Origin: Numida meleagris
Taxonomy: Eukaryota > Chordata > Aves > Galliformes > Numididae
Reading direction: 5' to 3'
NCBI RefSeq assembly: GCF_002078875.1
Contig: NC_034411.1
Location: 33,374,260-33,438,259 of the forward strand
DNA length: 64,000 bases
A program made the translations under genes and the position numbers. The notes beneath the pieces were generated by a model. The model made no database searches, was not told the origin of the DNA, and saw only the letters and a list, made by a program, of their open reading frames with translations. Each line of letters opens with the position of its first letter. The first letter of the stretch is position 1. Positions 13,301-27,600 of this stretch are shown here, piece by piece.

Positions 13301-16300
13301 TATAATCTGCACAGTTGGGTTGCAGAAGCCTGCAGATCATACTAATTAAAGGAGAAAAGGGGAAGAGGTTGAAAACGGTCTCTCTCTAAATAAGCCTGCT
13401 ACTAACAGAGGATAAGTTTACACGTACTAAGTTTTTCTAATCAAAGAGAGGATAAGGTGAAATAAATAGAAAAAATTACTGAGGTGTAGCATTTGTATAT
13501 CAAATGGATCCATTTTCCTAACTACAGTTAAATTATTTTTTTGTTTCCCAACATTGTTTTTCCACCATTGAAAAATCACCATGCAATGAATTAGGGGCCA
13601 CGCTAGAATCTCTCCTACAGTACAGAGTCTTATTCTGAGAATATAAAAATAAATGCCCAGCCCTCCCACTAGCTCTCCCTACAAACAAGAGTTTCACCCA
13701 ACAGAACGTACTTGAGCGGTGTCAAGACCCGCTCTGATACTTGTAAGTGACAATACAGCTAGCACACATATCTTAGATTTCCTTTCCATGAAATAAAGAG
13801 GCCTGCTTTGATACACAGATGTTTATAAAATTTGGAAGGATATTCCTGAACATAACATAGATTATGTTTATTATCAATAATAACTCTTTGTCCAAAGCTT
13901 TATCATGTTGGCTTTTTTTTTTCTTATTTCACTCATTTTATGTTAAAATTTATTGGTTGCACCTGAGTGTTAAGGCTTCAGTGATATGATGTGGCTGCTG
14001 GCATACTAACAGTGTGGAGCTGTATCACATCAAGTTGGAAGACACTCAATATCTCACATACAGAAAAATCCAATTGTGACAGACTTTCTGGCAAAACCCT
14101 TAGATCAGGCTGGATCCTTTCCTCCCCTCTCCCATCTTTTTCTCCCCTAGCTAAAACAGATACATCCCACTTATTTGGAGATACAAATATTAACTAGACC
14201 TCATGCTCTGCATGTAACTGATTCAAATAAAACTTAAGGGTAAAACAACTTGTGTCCTTTTTGCAACCTACTGTACATATTTCCATGTGATACATCTCCA
14301 GTCACTGAATCAATGTTTAGCTATCTATACGACAAAAAGCCACCAGATATAAATATCTAATTGGGATGCACGTTCCTACGATTAGACTGGCCTCTTATTT
14401 GAAACCAGACACATTAAGCAGTCTTTTTAGGATGAAAGTATTTAGGGTAGTTTGCCCCTCAGCTTTGTTCTCAAAATAGTCTCCTCCTTTAAATAAGACC
14501 ACGTATATGTAAAAAATATCAGACATTTACAGGCAGTCAAATGGCCAGGTGCTCCAGAATCAGGTAAAAGGTACACAATGCAAAGTGACCAATCCAAAAT
14601 TTACATCACAGATTTCTTGTGATTCTGAGAAAATTTCTTCAGCACATGCCAACAAGCAAAACAAATTACCCATCATTAGTTTAGTGCAGCTTATACAATG
14701 CCTTTTTTTTTTTTTACCAGAACTAATTCGCTTAGTGCTGAGATCTCAACACTGTACTGTAAACCACTGTACAGAAATAACCCAGCCCTAAAAACATTAA
14801 ATAAAAACAGCACTTAGGTGAAGTTTTTGTTTTAGAAAGCTTTGGATGATTAGCTTGGGGGTTTTGTTTATTGCTATTTACAGGGAGGGAGCTCCTGTCA
14901 AGAGAAGAAAAATACAGGAAGATACCACAGGCTAGACATTGCTCAGGACTGAGCAATTCCCATAGCACAATCTTGAAGTCAATACAGATTTTGTCACTCT
15001 CAAATTACAAAGTGGCACTTTCCTCCAGCTTACTCCTGATTGATTTAAATCAGTACTAGATTCTAATAACATGTAATTACAAAGTAATTATTCAGCAAAT
15101 GGATCAAAGCTGAAGATAAACTCTCCCATGAAGCAATCTTTCCTCAACACAAACCCCCAGAATAATTCCTATCCATGATGAAGACAGCATCAACAGTAAT
15201 GTTCTGTGTGATAAATTTCAGGAAATTATAGGGATTGGGATTTCTGATCTGGTTTTCTAAAAAGGAATATCACTTTCCCCTCAGGGATCGATCGTTTTGA
15301 AACAAACAATACCACGTCATCACAGGAAATTCAGTGCTTAAAGGTAAGTAGAAAAACCAGTGGAATTTTCTAAAAGCAGCTGTCCACAACTCCCAACAAC
15401 TTCACTGCTCCTTAAGAGTGAACATATGTTTAAATTTCTGCAAGAATTGTTCTGGATTATTCAAAAATCAGAAGCCAGACCTTGCATTTATTAATGACTG
15501 GCCTAAACATTTACATGATTGCACACATAAGGCTAAGTACTCCTACATTTTTCAGGACTGGGTTAATAGCTTACAATAAAATAGTATCTTGTAAATTGCT
15601 TACATTTAATGGAATACAATAAGCCCCTAGGAACAAAATATAACCATGGTAGTCATCTTCCCAAATTACATCCAAACAAACAAAAAAATCCTCAAGAATA
15701 AAATATACTCGTGTTCATTACCTCACTTACAAATAATATTTCCATCTGTATTGGCAAATTAAACCTAAGCCGAAATACAAATTAATGAAAAAGTACATAA
15801 AATACTATCACTGAAGCCATTTTTCAAGTATTTTGCTCAGATACTCTATGATTCTTTTCATATACAAAACATTGAAAAAAATCTTTAATTCTCACACTAT
15901 TGTAATTTTTTCATTGCTCACATGCATTGCTCTGTGTGGTAAGCACATTAACTAAATGTTTGCAACTAGAATCTAATGAATAATATTGTTGCCTGTAAAT
16001 TATTCAGATATTATTAATCTATGCACAATTATACTGTTTCATATTTGAGGTGTACGTTCTACATACCATCATAGTACTCACATTGTTCCTCAGTTCTTTG
16101 ACTACATAATTGTTTGAAACTGAAGGCTTTCTAGCTGCCCAGTGCAAGTCTTCTCATTATGCTGCAGGATTCAGACAGGGTATGTCTGATCCCTTTGTTT
16201 TAATGCACTGTAGAATGAAACTGAATAATCTACTCGCTTGCAGTGCATTCAAGCCGTCAGTAAGTCCAAAGTAAATTAGACAGGGTCACACATCAGTACT

Positions 16301-16383
16301 TAAGTGGAAGATTTATCGCTTTTGAATTTTTTCCCCACAACATTCTGCTTTATTTTGTGTCTGTAACTACAATTTACATTTCA
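7340..16383. other. Unique non-coding DNA, no gene recognised
   Basis: AT-rich sequence without recognisable repeats or protein domains. Open frames up to about 115 codons (for example 11414-11761, minus strand) have no familiar motif and overlap others on the opposite strand. The only structured item picked out is a splice-site-bounded short interval at 15285-15343. Confidence 0.55.
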
Positions 16384-17000
16384 CGGAAGCATAGAACATC
16401 CTAAGTTGGAAGAGACCTACAAGGATCACTGAGTCCAACTCCTGTCTCTACACAGCACCACCTAAAAATCAGACCATATGTTTGAGTGTTGCCCAAACAC
16501 TCCTTCAACTCCAGCAGCTCAGGGCTGTGCCCACTGCCCTGGGCAGCCTGTTCCATGCCCACCACCCTCTGGTGCAGAACCTGTCCCTAACACCCGCCTG
16601 ACCCTCACCTGACACAACTCCATGCCATTCCCTTGGGCCCTGTTGCTATCAGAAGAGAGCAGAGCTCAGTGCTGCCCCTCTGCTCCCCTCCTGAGGAAGA
16701 CATAGGCAGCCATGATGCCTCTCCTCAGCCTCTTCAGCTCTGGACCTCAGCCGCTCCTCATACGTCTTGCCTTCTAGATCCTTCACCATCTTTGTAGCCC
16801 TCCTTTGGAGGCTCTCTAACAGTCTTATGTCCTTCTTATGTTGTGGCCCCTAAAACCACACCCAGTGCTGGAAGTGAGGCTGCACAGAGCAGGGCAGGAC
16901 AACCCCTCCCCTCACCCAGTGGCAGTGCTGGGCCTGGTGCACCCCGGGCTGTGGTTGGCCCTTTGGGCTGCCAGGGAACACATACCTGAACTCATTTCCT
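16384..17000 (-). mobile_element. CR1 LINE fragment, 5'-truncated, minus strand
   Basis: CR1 is the dominant non-LTR retrotransposon of birds. This copy begins on the + strand with the complement of the CR1 3' end (catagaacatcc, then gttggaagagacctac) and continues through the 3' UTR into the C-terminal end of ORF2. A minus-strand frame at 16850-17059 keeps residues of the ORF2 region (for example PGSPKGQPQPG) but is closed by stops further on. About 620 bp remain of an element of several kb. The left edge is clear. The right edge is approximate because similarity fades near the word cctgaactcat at about 16986-16996. It shares a near-identical 3' end with the copy at 54213, so both probably belong to the same or a close CR1 subfamily. 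Confidence 0.9.
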
Positions 17001-18160
17001 GAATCCTGAGTTTGCATTGAAATGCTGAAATACTGAGGAGCCCAATTTGAAACTCCCAAATGTCAGGTAGCTCAGCTGTCACTCAGAGCAAAGAGCCCTG
17101 CTGAGGCTGTCTGCCTATCTGATAAACACTGAGCAGTCCTAATCAGCAGTGATTCAAACCAATGTCCTAGAAAAAGATTAGAAGCCTCAATCTTTGTTAC
17201 AGGTCACAAGGTAATCTTAGCACCAGCAAATACCGTTCATACTGACCTAGCTCCTCAGCAGTGACCTGAACAACTCCATTCGGCAGAAGGCATTGCTGCA
17301 GCTCTGAAAGGAGCTGCATTTCATGACAAATGTGTTAGGTTTCAAAGGAAAGGGTCTTTCAGGATACCAGAGTACTTCACACATGCCATCAGTTACATTT
17401 TGATTCTCTCTGTGGACAGCTCTTCTTGCCTTAGCTGCAGTACAAAGTACATTTTTTCCGTGAACAGCCTTTGTATGCAATAATGAAGAGAGTGGCTATT
17501 CGCCTCATATTGCCTCTGCAAGTGAGCAGTCCTAGCACCTCCACATGCCCAAAAGGAAAAAGCTGACCAAAGGAGCCCTCCATGAGCACACCCTAGGGGA
17601 TGAAGAAAGACTCGAGTACACAAACCTTCCTTAGCACTCAGGTCAGCAGAAGTCTGAGATTATAGAGCACGTAGCTTACTTCCAATGGATGCTAAATCCA
17701 GGTCAAATTTACTTTCTCAAACAAAGAATCTAGCTCTAACTACTTGGAAATGCAGCTATCTCTAGCTACTTGAATTCTGTCAAAGATGGTTTTACAAAAA
17801 TTGAAGGGTTGAGGCTCACAAAACATTTTTGTTACCTGTGGAAAATATGCTTCTTTTCAGAAAGCTGAAGTCTTAAGACTGCATCTTATCACCCTGCAAC
17901 AGGATGAAAAGTTTTGGAGATTTTCACTCTGAACTCAAGCCTTGAGACACAGGGGAGAGTGATTTTTTAAAAATTATTATTATCATTATTTGATTAGCTG
18001 GTCTTCAGTTATTTTCTTAAGACAAGCAAAATCACATTAGCTGAAATCAATAGGTGATGTATTGAATGAGCATATAGTTAGCAATGTACAACATTTTTAT
18101 ACCAAATGAAGTTTCTGTCTAGTAGAGTAAATGAAGAGAGATCTACTTAAATCCCAAACA

Positions 18161-18330
18161 TATTTAATTAAAATAAGGTAATTATTGCAGAGTTATATTT
18201 GAACAGACAATACAGTTGCAGCAATTATCTGTAATTATGCAGCTCCTATCACAGAATAATAGAGGTTTCAATGTCACTAAGCACAATAAGGATAATCACT
18301 CTTTCCATTATTCTGATGGGCATGTAATTA
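18161..18330. promoter_or_regulatory. Candidate enhancer: cluster of TAATTA cores
   Basis: Four exact TAATTA hexamers lie at 18165, 18179, 18232 and 18325, and a CAATTA core lies near 18222. TAATTA is the palindromic core bound by many homeodomain proteins. In sequence of this AT content well under one copy would be expected in 170 bp. The block has no repeat signature. Regulatory function is inference; cross-species conservation cannot be judged from one sequence. Confidence 0.3.
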
Positions 18331-21300
18331 GCAACTTAAAAAGGAAAAAAACCTTCATGGGGACATAAAAGCCAGACTTAAACTGATAGAGAGTGATCAA
18401 GGTATTCAGAAAAAAAAAATAAATGCCCTATGTTCAGTATGTTACACACCCAGCTGAATTGCCATGTACTTCTCAAAGAATTAGCATTTATTCCAAGATC
18501 ACGATAAAGGAACTTAATTTTATTTGAATAAAATCCTATGCTTACTGAGCATGACCTTATGATAGTAGTGTTTAATGACACAATTGAAAAAAACTTAGAT
18601 AAAAAAATCTCTCCTACATCAGAGAATTCCCAAATCCAGAACAGCAGCAAAGATATAGGTTAATTTGAATGACCCATTCTTAAGTATTTCATCCTTGGTC
18701 TGAGGAAGAAAAGGTTTGAGCCAAAGTGCATAGTTTCTTTAGACATCTAACTGAAAAAACAAACAGGAAAGAGAGCAGAAATATTACAACTGCAGATTGT
18801 GCTCCGGGGACAATACAATTCATCCTTGCAAATTTCTGCTGTTTCTGTCTTCAGATTGTCAGTTCTGCAGTTCACCCTTGGTGCACACAGCAACAGCTGC
18901 CTTACAAAAATGGGTGCATCTAAGATCTAGACATCACCTCACACTGGTCTGCTCCCTAATCTGCACCACTGGGTGCTATCTGCTTCGCAGAAGACTGGGA
19001 GCAAACCTTTATTTCTGCCAGCAGTGAGGCATGTGTGCAGGCTACACCAAAAAAAAGTGGTCATGTTCAACCAGCTGAATATGGCTGTCCTACCACCTGA
19101 CAGCTGTTAAGTAACCTTGCCCTTGAGGCGCTCAGTACCTCTGTTGAGGCTGCCAAAGGCTGTTCAAAATCATTTGCTTCCTGCCTTGTGGGAATGAGGG
19201 AGACAGCCCCTCTCCACATACTCTTTCCAGTCACCTGTGAACACTGTGGTGCCTCAGCTTAATTTCTGTATGGTTGGATCAGTCTTATTTTAGGCATGCT
19301 ACTGACACATCTAAGCACAGACAAACAGTGAGAAGGAGAGATCTACAGAGGAGGTATGGTGGACTGAATTGCCCCTTGGGATTCAGTGGCTCTTGTAGCT
19401 GCACTCCTGGGAAAACTAAACTACATTCCTGAAGCAAGATAGAACAAGTGTAGATGAGTGTCTCTGCTCTCCATCATTAGTGAGGGTAGGCACAGCAAAC
19501 AAAAAGAAATAGGGGAGAAACTACCTGGACAAGGTTGCCATGGCATCACACTTTTCCTCACCCGGGGCACAGATCAAAGTTTCAGGAAGACTGACAGACC
19601 TGTTGCTGTTCCTGAACCCAAGCTGGAATTTTTTCCTCTCTCCTGATGTCTGTGAGACATAAAAGATACTGCCAAGATATCTCCTTGCACATTGGCCAAG
19701 ACCTCAGGAAGATGTAACTGTCTTACTGGAAAGGAATATCTCCTTTTAATCTATACAGGACTTGGCAGATACAATAATGTGGTTTTAAAGTCGGATTTTA
19801 AACTGACAGCCAGTTCTAGAAAAGGACTTGACAAGCTCCCAGATTTGTGACTTCTGTGAGCGGTGTAATCTTTTTTTACCCATTTTCAAGACCAGAAGCT
19901 CATTGAAGAGTCAAAACAGAGGCTTTCACACTTCTAGACTGTGAGCTGGAATCAAAAATACTGAAATGTCTAATTTTTCAAACCCTGGCCTAGACAAATT
20001 ATATGCAATGCATAGGAAATACATTTGTTGGGGGTGGAGAGGTGGGTAGAGAATACATCACTCTTACACACTTACAGTTATAAGATCTGAAAAGATTAAT
20101 GCTCCATTTTGTAGGGTTGCAATAAGTAAAGGTTTTAAAAGCCTCTTTTCCATGTTTTTTCCCTCATGTTTAGATTTAAAAGAAAACTGAGGAAACAGTG
20201 CTTTTAACAGAGACTACTGAGACCCACTGCAAGGCTAATAGCTTTACCTCTGCAATATGTATTTGGATTTGAGACTCAGCAAATACTCAAGTGACAGGCT
20301 CATCCCAGGTATGATGCTCTGTCGTTAGGCTGTTCACCACATGCCAAAAGCCCAGTGCCGCAGCCCCTTTCCCAGTGTGAGAGTTGGACAAGCAGCTAGA
20401 GCTGGTCAGCAGGAGTTGAGACCTGAGGGCCAGGAAGGTGGCCAGCTACCTCCAAGGACCCAGGGAACATAGTCCAGGCCCCTATTGGCTGCAGCTCCAC
20501 CAGAATACGTCTCCTGCCAGCAACATGGGCTGGCAAGCTGTTGCTCCTTTGGGTATCTGGTGCGCGCTCATCACAAGACCTTCATGTATGAGGATTCATA
20601 AGCTGGTAGAGAAGAAGGCTAGGAGTACTCAGGATTTTGAAGACATACCCTTACTATTAAACACATCCACTGCGATTGAACAAAATGTACTATTTTCATC
20701 CCTTAATGGATTTCAGCCTTTTTGAACTAAACTGTAGATGCAGACCAAGACAGTATCATGTAGTTGGCCCTTATAACTCAATCTACCACATCTTCACTAG
20801 TAAAAGGAGTAGCCATGCAGTTTGCTCATTAGGTCAATACTTGTTTGGTAATGTAAGATCAGGGGAAGAACACAATCTACATTTGAGCAAAGTCCTCTCA
20901 GCAAACTCTTGATCATTCACTCTGCCATATAAAAAAGGCTATAGCTTGGTCAAGACTACTGAGCCCAGTGGTGATAAAATAGCATGTGGAGGGTCAGCAT
21001 TTCCCAAGGAGAGAGTCTGCAGCCTTGCAGGGAAAAAATGTCCTCAAAATGTTTGAAAGCAAAATTGCAGTAACATCTGCACACTACTGGTCAGACTTTG
21101 CTTATTATAATCTAAAAACGTCATCTTGTATTAGGTTTTGTGACAACTATGAGTTGCTTGAATGGAATATAAACATCTCCCCTGGCACCACACACTAGTT
21201 ACTGCCTTTCAGTCTGTAACTTTTCAATAATTGCTCATTCTTCAGAGTAATGAAAAATTAGTAACTTCAGAATTTGTCTGTAGTAAATACATTTTTCCTC

Positions 21301-24300
21301 TATGCTTGTTCTTCAGAGTTTGCAGTATCTTGTTTTAATATGGCGGTACTGTTTGCACACTTTCATCCAAGAAGACTGAATTATTTTTCTTACCAGTATT
21401 TTGGGGGGAAATAAAGATGTTGTCACAACAATTCTGTTGTTGCACATTCTTCACTGGTATGTTAGTATTTGTCATTCACATTTTTTTTCCCTAAAGACTG
21501 TGCTACTGAAGTGCTCTGGTTTCTTCTTTTTACCTTCTATGAGTTGTACTTAATTCAGTCCCGAACTTTGAAAGGTTTTCATTTTGAAGTAGTCTCTAGT
21601 TAGTTCTGTCATTGTTATTTGTAGGATTTCTCATAATGTTGAATAGCTTAATATTTAGAGTAGTAAATATTCATTTCTATTCTGTCACATTGCATAGATG
21701 ACTTTCTATGGCAATGCTGTCTTCACCTTTTCACGCGCTTACATATAGTGTACAGACCATTTTGGGTAAAAAAAAAAAAGTTTAAAAAAAAATAGAATTA
21801 AAAAAGCACATTTGTATGGCCCTTTTCTGTAAGCCATTCTGAATCCTGCCAGAGAAAAATGCAACAACAGAGAGCCCTGCAGGCCCTGCCCTGCATTGCA
21901 CTGAATAACACCCATGTACAGACATAATTTCACACTCACAGAAATCACGTCCTGTCTTCTCTGTACATAAAATGCATAGAAAACTTACACATTTCTCAGA
22001 CAAGAGCTGTAATTGTATGACATCCATCATTCTGCCCAGTTAGTAGCTGCAGAATGGTTTGGTTCTCTGAAGAAGAATGAGGCCGAAAAATGGCTTGCCT
22101 GTTTCTTGTTTGGAAGAAAAGCAGATGATGACGTTTGATGGCTGCAAAGGCTGTTCTTTGCATTGCTCATTCCTATTCCAGAAACAACAGACCAGATTCA
22201 ACGTCTACGAAGTAAACTGTCATCATAGTAGATTCTGGACAACCTCTACAGGCTTCTAATTTTCCTAAACTTTAGGAAACCTCAAAACCCACTATACTTT
22301 TTCCAGTCAGCTGATTTGTGTGCATTTGTAGCAGCTGCTTTCATTAAATTCTCTTTGAGGTAAGCTTTTAATGGCAAGCAGAAATACAAAGTCTTTATTT
22401 AAAAAAAAAATCCCAAATTCATTACTGCATGCAATATGGAAATCATTAGGCATCACTAAAATTTATCTTTCCAAAGGACTGTTGAGTTTTCTGAAAAACA
22501 GTATAGGAAGATGTTGTGTGAAAGAGCCTGTATCACACCCATGCTCCAAGGATTAAAACCACTCCTCTCTCTGCCTCACCATCAACCACAATTTATCCAT
22601 AGAGCACAGCTAGAATAAGAACTAAAATCCTTCTCCTAATACCCAAGATCAGAGACTAAACCTACTGTAACACGCACACACAAACTTTAATCTGTCGCAT
22701 TTTATCATGGGCCCTGAAATTTTGTGATTACTTCTGAACCAGAATTTGACTTTCTAAACAGATAAGAGCCAAAGCAGGAGTATCCCAGCTCAGTGACTGC
22801 CCTGGAGCAGCTCTTGAGTACCATCTTCACACCTCTGGGAGCCTCTATCCCTCCTGATCCTGAAGGAAGAGGGCCACAGGTATGCCTACCAGCTCCAAGA
22901 GCAATGTTTCCTCTTAGAAAGGGTCAGGACATCTCCAGCAATCATGAAGTGAAGGGCTAAGCCAAAGGGCAAGGGTTTAACTACAGAATACTGATTTGCT
23001 TAGTGCCCAGAGCTATCAAGTACATAAATCCATGCTTGCCTGCATCTTCCCCTCCAGACTGCTCCAATCCTGTTCTTCCATGAAAATTTACATAGCCATT
23101 TTTCTTCTATGACGAATAAAGTTCTTCATTTTTACCCTAAACAAAGGAGCGCATTTCTTAAGTTCAGTCTTTTTGCCAGATTTAAAAAAAAAAGTAAAAA
23201 TAAAAAATGAACACCACAGTAAAACAAAACCACATTTATAGCCTTCAAGAGAAATAAAACCAAAAGGATCTTGCAAGAATAATAAGCAGGAGAGTTTGTC
23301 ATTTTTTGATGCACAGGGCTTATGTATGTGGGAGAAAAGATCAAAGGACCAAATTATATTCCCCTTCAATCTATATTGGATATAGGGTCACATTAATCAG
23401 GTAGAGAATCTTCTGATTTAACTCATGCATGTGGATATTAAATTATTTCATAATCTCAATGAGTTTCTTAGCTACTTTCTAATTTAAGCACAACACATCA
23501 GTGTTGGTACTGTACATGTACAAATCAGCCAGACAACGCTGCAGTGAGAATTATTCTACTGATATTGATTATATCAAACCACACAGAGATTCAGATAAAA
23601 AATAATAAAACAGCTCAGATATACAGCTACTTCAGCCAGACAGGTCACACAAAGCAGCATGTCTGTGCACCATTCCCCTTGCCTGTGACAACAGCAAAAT
23701 GGATGATTCTCTTTAACCCAGCTCTGTTCATCCCACAGCTGCTGGGGACAAGTTAGTTTGCTGGGATTCTCCTCCTCTGTCAGCCTCTCTGCACTCCAAG
23801 GTCAGCTCCTAGGAGGCGGGTGGATTTTTCCCTCCACAACTTTAAACACCCCCTTTCTTCAAAGCCTCTTCCTCACACCTTTTTCTCCAGAACATCTACT
23901 GATATTCTCTTTCAGAGACCACATCTTTCTGTTCTTAAACCTTTCCTACGGGTCTTTCCATTGGTAGCTGTCAGACTGCTAACTCCAAAATTCATAAACT
24001 GTGGGTCAGAATCCAAAATACAAGGAAATACCAACTACACAAGACATAAAAATAACAACTGTATTAGGGGGGTGATTCCTGCTTGCTCTCAGTATGCATG
24101 TGACGTTTACTGCACTGCATCCCTCACACCCTGTAGTGAGGACAGAGATTTTTGGCTGCTGCTATGGAACCTTCAGATGAAACCCCTGTGGAGAAATCAG
24201 ATCCCATTGGGACAGATGCCACAGAAATGCATAGTAAGAGACAAACAGCATGCTCTACAGCACCTGTAGGGCTGGCCCTTCATTAGCTAAGAATAGCATT

Positions 24301-24659
24301 GAAATGGACAGGATACAAACTGGCACTCTACCCATGAAAGACTCCAAAGCTTGCTTAGCTGAGGCAGAGCACTGCACATACACACATATTTCCTCATAAG
24401 GAAAAGCAACTTATTTCCAGTAACTCTGAAGTCTTATTTTTCATTCTGAAATCAGTTAAGGAAAAATTCAAGTACTTACATGTTTAATAGCCACATTAAG
24501 CAGTATAATAGCCAAACCGAAAAAAGAACACTGTTTTTTTGCTGCAAATGTTTCAAGTGGAAATAAACTTCATTCTGGATTAGTAATAATCAACAGCAAA
24601 CTGCAATGCCATTGAGTTTTACAAAGAACAGAGTGGAATATATGGAAATATTAGAATTC

Positions 24660-24681
24660 AAAAAAAAAAGAAAAAGAAAAA
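24660..24681. repeat. A-rich (AAAAAG)n simple repeat
   Basis: A run of A10 is followed by three G-interrupted A5 blocks. It is a short low-complexity tract with no associated element. Confidence 0.8.
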
Positions 24682-27600
24682 GCTATGAACAGCCCAGATA
24701 CCAGATAGAAAAATGACAAAAGGACATGTGTTCTGCAAAAATGATTCAAATAAATCTGTACTTTGGCAAATAGGAAAAGGAAACAGAAAACATGCAGAAA
24801 ATTCCAGTTATTTCTCCTCGGTATTTCATTTGACATCAATAATATCTAAGGTCACCTCTCACAAATTTACCTTAAAACAGAAACAATTTGCTTATGTATA
24901 CATTGAGAATGAATAGTACAGTCATTGTAATTTATGGATTGCTCTCATTTATCTTATATGGTTCTTCACAAAGAAATATGTTTTCTAATTGAAAAAAAAC
25001 TTAATGCCAATGAGTGCAATAGGTAGGGAAGAAGACAGTTTTACTAGCTTATAAAAATTGAAACAGGAAGACAACCATAAAAAATTCTGTGAAATGTTGC
25101 CAATATGATCATATTATTCACAAGAATACGAAACTCTAAAGCTACTACCTCCAAATTATTATCTCTTTCTTCAACTGTACCTTATTTTTGGCAGGGCTTA
25201 TGAGCAAAATTTCCATCACACAGCACTATTTCATTCCCATAGCTTATTGCCAGTCAACTTTGTTGAAACAAAACAGCCTTTACAACTTCAACTATTTTTC
25301 AAGTTTCCATTAGGCTACAAATAAAAATCATGTAATAGGGTGCTTTTACAGACTGCACAAAGGGTGTTTTCACAAGAGTCTTTACACATAATTTTTATAG
25401 AGGGAGATATACACATACACAATTAATTTAAAACCAGGTTTCTTTCCTGAAGACAAAGAAGAAAACAAGCTAAAATTTTTCACAAGAAATAAGTGTTATC
25501 TGGTTTTGGATTTACAGTAATATTACTCAAGCTACCAAATCTATTAATGTTAGAAGGATCTCAAAGTAATCCTCTTAAAGGTCTGACTGCAGTTATAAAA
25601 TATTGTGTCTGATCGTTTCCATACTGCACTCATGAAAATGTGCCCTACACCTTTTTATGCTCTCTGTTCTCTTTTTATATACACTGACGTTCCCGCGAAT
25701 AATATTCGTGCATCAGTCATTTTGGCACCTTCAATATATGTTGCTATGCTCTGTGTACTGTTAAGAGCAGGAAAGAAGGTGCAGATCACCAGCAACTTTG
25801 ATCTTTTAGACAAAATTCAGATCAAATTGTTAGCACTTAAAATGAAATATCATCATTAGAATGAAAACAAGTCTAGGTAATTGCTGTGACAATAACTAGG
25901 GTAAGGCTGTATTTAATGTTCCCCTTTATTACAAATCCATTTGGCAGACATTCTAATTGCCAGCCTATTCACAGAAAAAAAAAAAATATTTAATGTGCCA
26001 GTAGTGTCATATGTGCCTTGTACTTTTATAGCACTTCTATTGTAATCTAACATTAATTACGTTTTACATTAATGTACTGAATAGTGCTGCAATATGGAAT
26101 GCTCACATTTTGTAAATGAGAAAATTAAGCTCAGTTTTGTCTGTTCCAATCCCATTTTGCCGTTATTAGAGTTCAGTACCGCAACTCCCCTCCTTTTCTG
26201 TTGTATTACCAATACCAAGGACTTAAGAAGTGCAGCTCTCACACATAAGATAATTTTGCTACCGTTTTTTCCAAAGCAACAAAAAAAAATTACCCTAATT
26301 TTTATCACTGCTACATCATTTTAACACACCTTCCTTCTTTAGACTTCTTACTGGGATCTTGAAAGAGAAGTAGGCAGGAAAGAAGTGCTAATGGAGAAGC
26401 AGATTCTGGTTATCAGAGACAGAGAAATAAAAATCATCCTTGACAGCAGACTAGTAGTGAACCAACCATTAAGAAATATGTCACTTCACGTATACTCTGA
26501 CCCCTTCTCTGTTAGCATGGCATTTGCTCAGAGATGCCTACCTAGTGTTTATTTTCCCCAAGCTGCATTTTTCACAGGAACATGAGATAAAAGAAAAAGA
26601 CCAAAGAAAATAGCAGTTGGAAGGTTTTGATCTTTTAATGAGTTGTAGACACCTATCCTTGATAAAGTGAATGTGACTGGTATAGAAAAAGGAAATCCAA
26701 AAGGGAATAGTACAGTGGAAGATCATTTTTCCCTAAATATGTGTAAAAACTGTGTATCAGTACGCTTTTTGAACTTGCTCTGACAGCTGTAATTGAGATA
26801 CTTCAGAGAGGGGATTCTCACCAGTCCTCTAGTTGTAGAAACAATGATTATATGCATTGCATCAATACACAAGGTACTTTGTGGCCTTTCTGGGGAGCTC
26901 ATACCTTAGGTGCTCAGTGTAGTCAGACAGGTTGAAAACCTAATTATTTTTCTTCAAGAGTTTAGCTGAGTAGTTCTTTTGTTAAGTATTTATGTCAAGA
27001 GTGACACTTCTCAAACAGAAGCTGAAGGAACAACAGGAAGAAACAAAAGAAGAGGAAAAAAATAAGAAAGCATGAACAAGAGGTGAGCTTTAAGACCACC
27101 CAGGCTTCCTTAGTCAATGAAATCATTCTCATCTTCCTTGCTAACCCTTTGAGTTAAACTCTCCAGAGACCACCAAGCAAATGAATCATGTGCTAACACT
27201 CTCCCAAAATAAACACATTTGGAAAAGACTGTACAAGCCTTTGGTTCAAGAAAAGCTTTGGAAATATTAGACCACGAATTTCTATGCATTACAGCACTTG
27301 ACTTGCTACAGTTTTAATGTGGAAACTCATGAGATGTTGCTTGACTCTGCAGGAAGGCTGCCAGTACTAGATCAGAAGGCCTGAACTTATCTTCATCAGT
27401 GAAGGCTAGAAGGCCAATGTTTTCACAAGCAATTGGATTTCTTAGGTTGTTCATTGTGTCCACACTGAAGAATCAAAGGATGTGACTTCTTCAAGACCAC
27501 TAGCTGTGACAACCTAAGGCTACTCAGATGAATAACACCTAGATGGGCATTCTACAGTTTCTGCTTTTCAACAAAGGTCAGAGATCCATACGTAAGGCTC

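Noticed and set aside
22311..22359. A 49-bp interval between ttttccagtcag and gag/gtaagc that could be an exon on the + strand, open in one frame.
   Set aside because: Short splice-bounded open intervals recur by chance in 64 kb. This one has a weaker acceptor context than 15285-15343 and no recognisable peptide.
23820..24269. A 149-codon open frame on the + strand.
   Set aside because: No recognisable motif or domain, and a length expected a few times by chance in a window of this size.
25694..25710. Palindrome-like word cgcgaataatattcgtg.
   Set aside because: The arms are only five to six bases with a mismatched centre, and no repeat copies or associated feature were seen.
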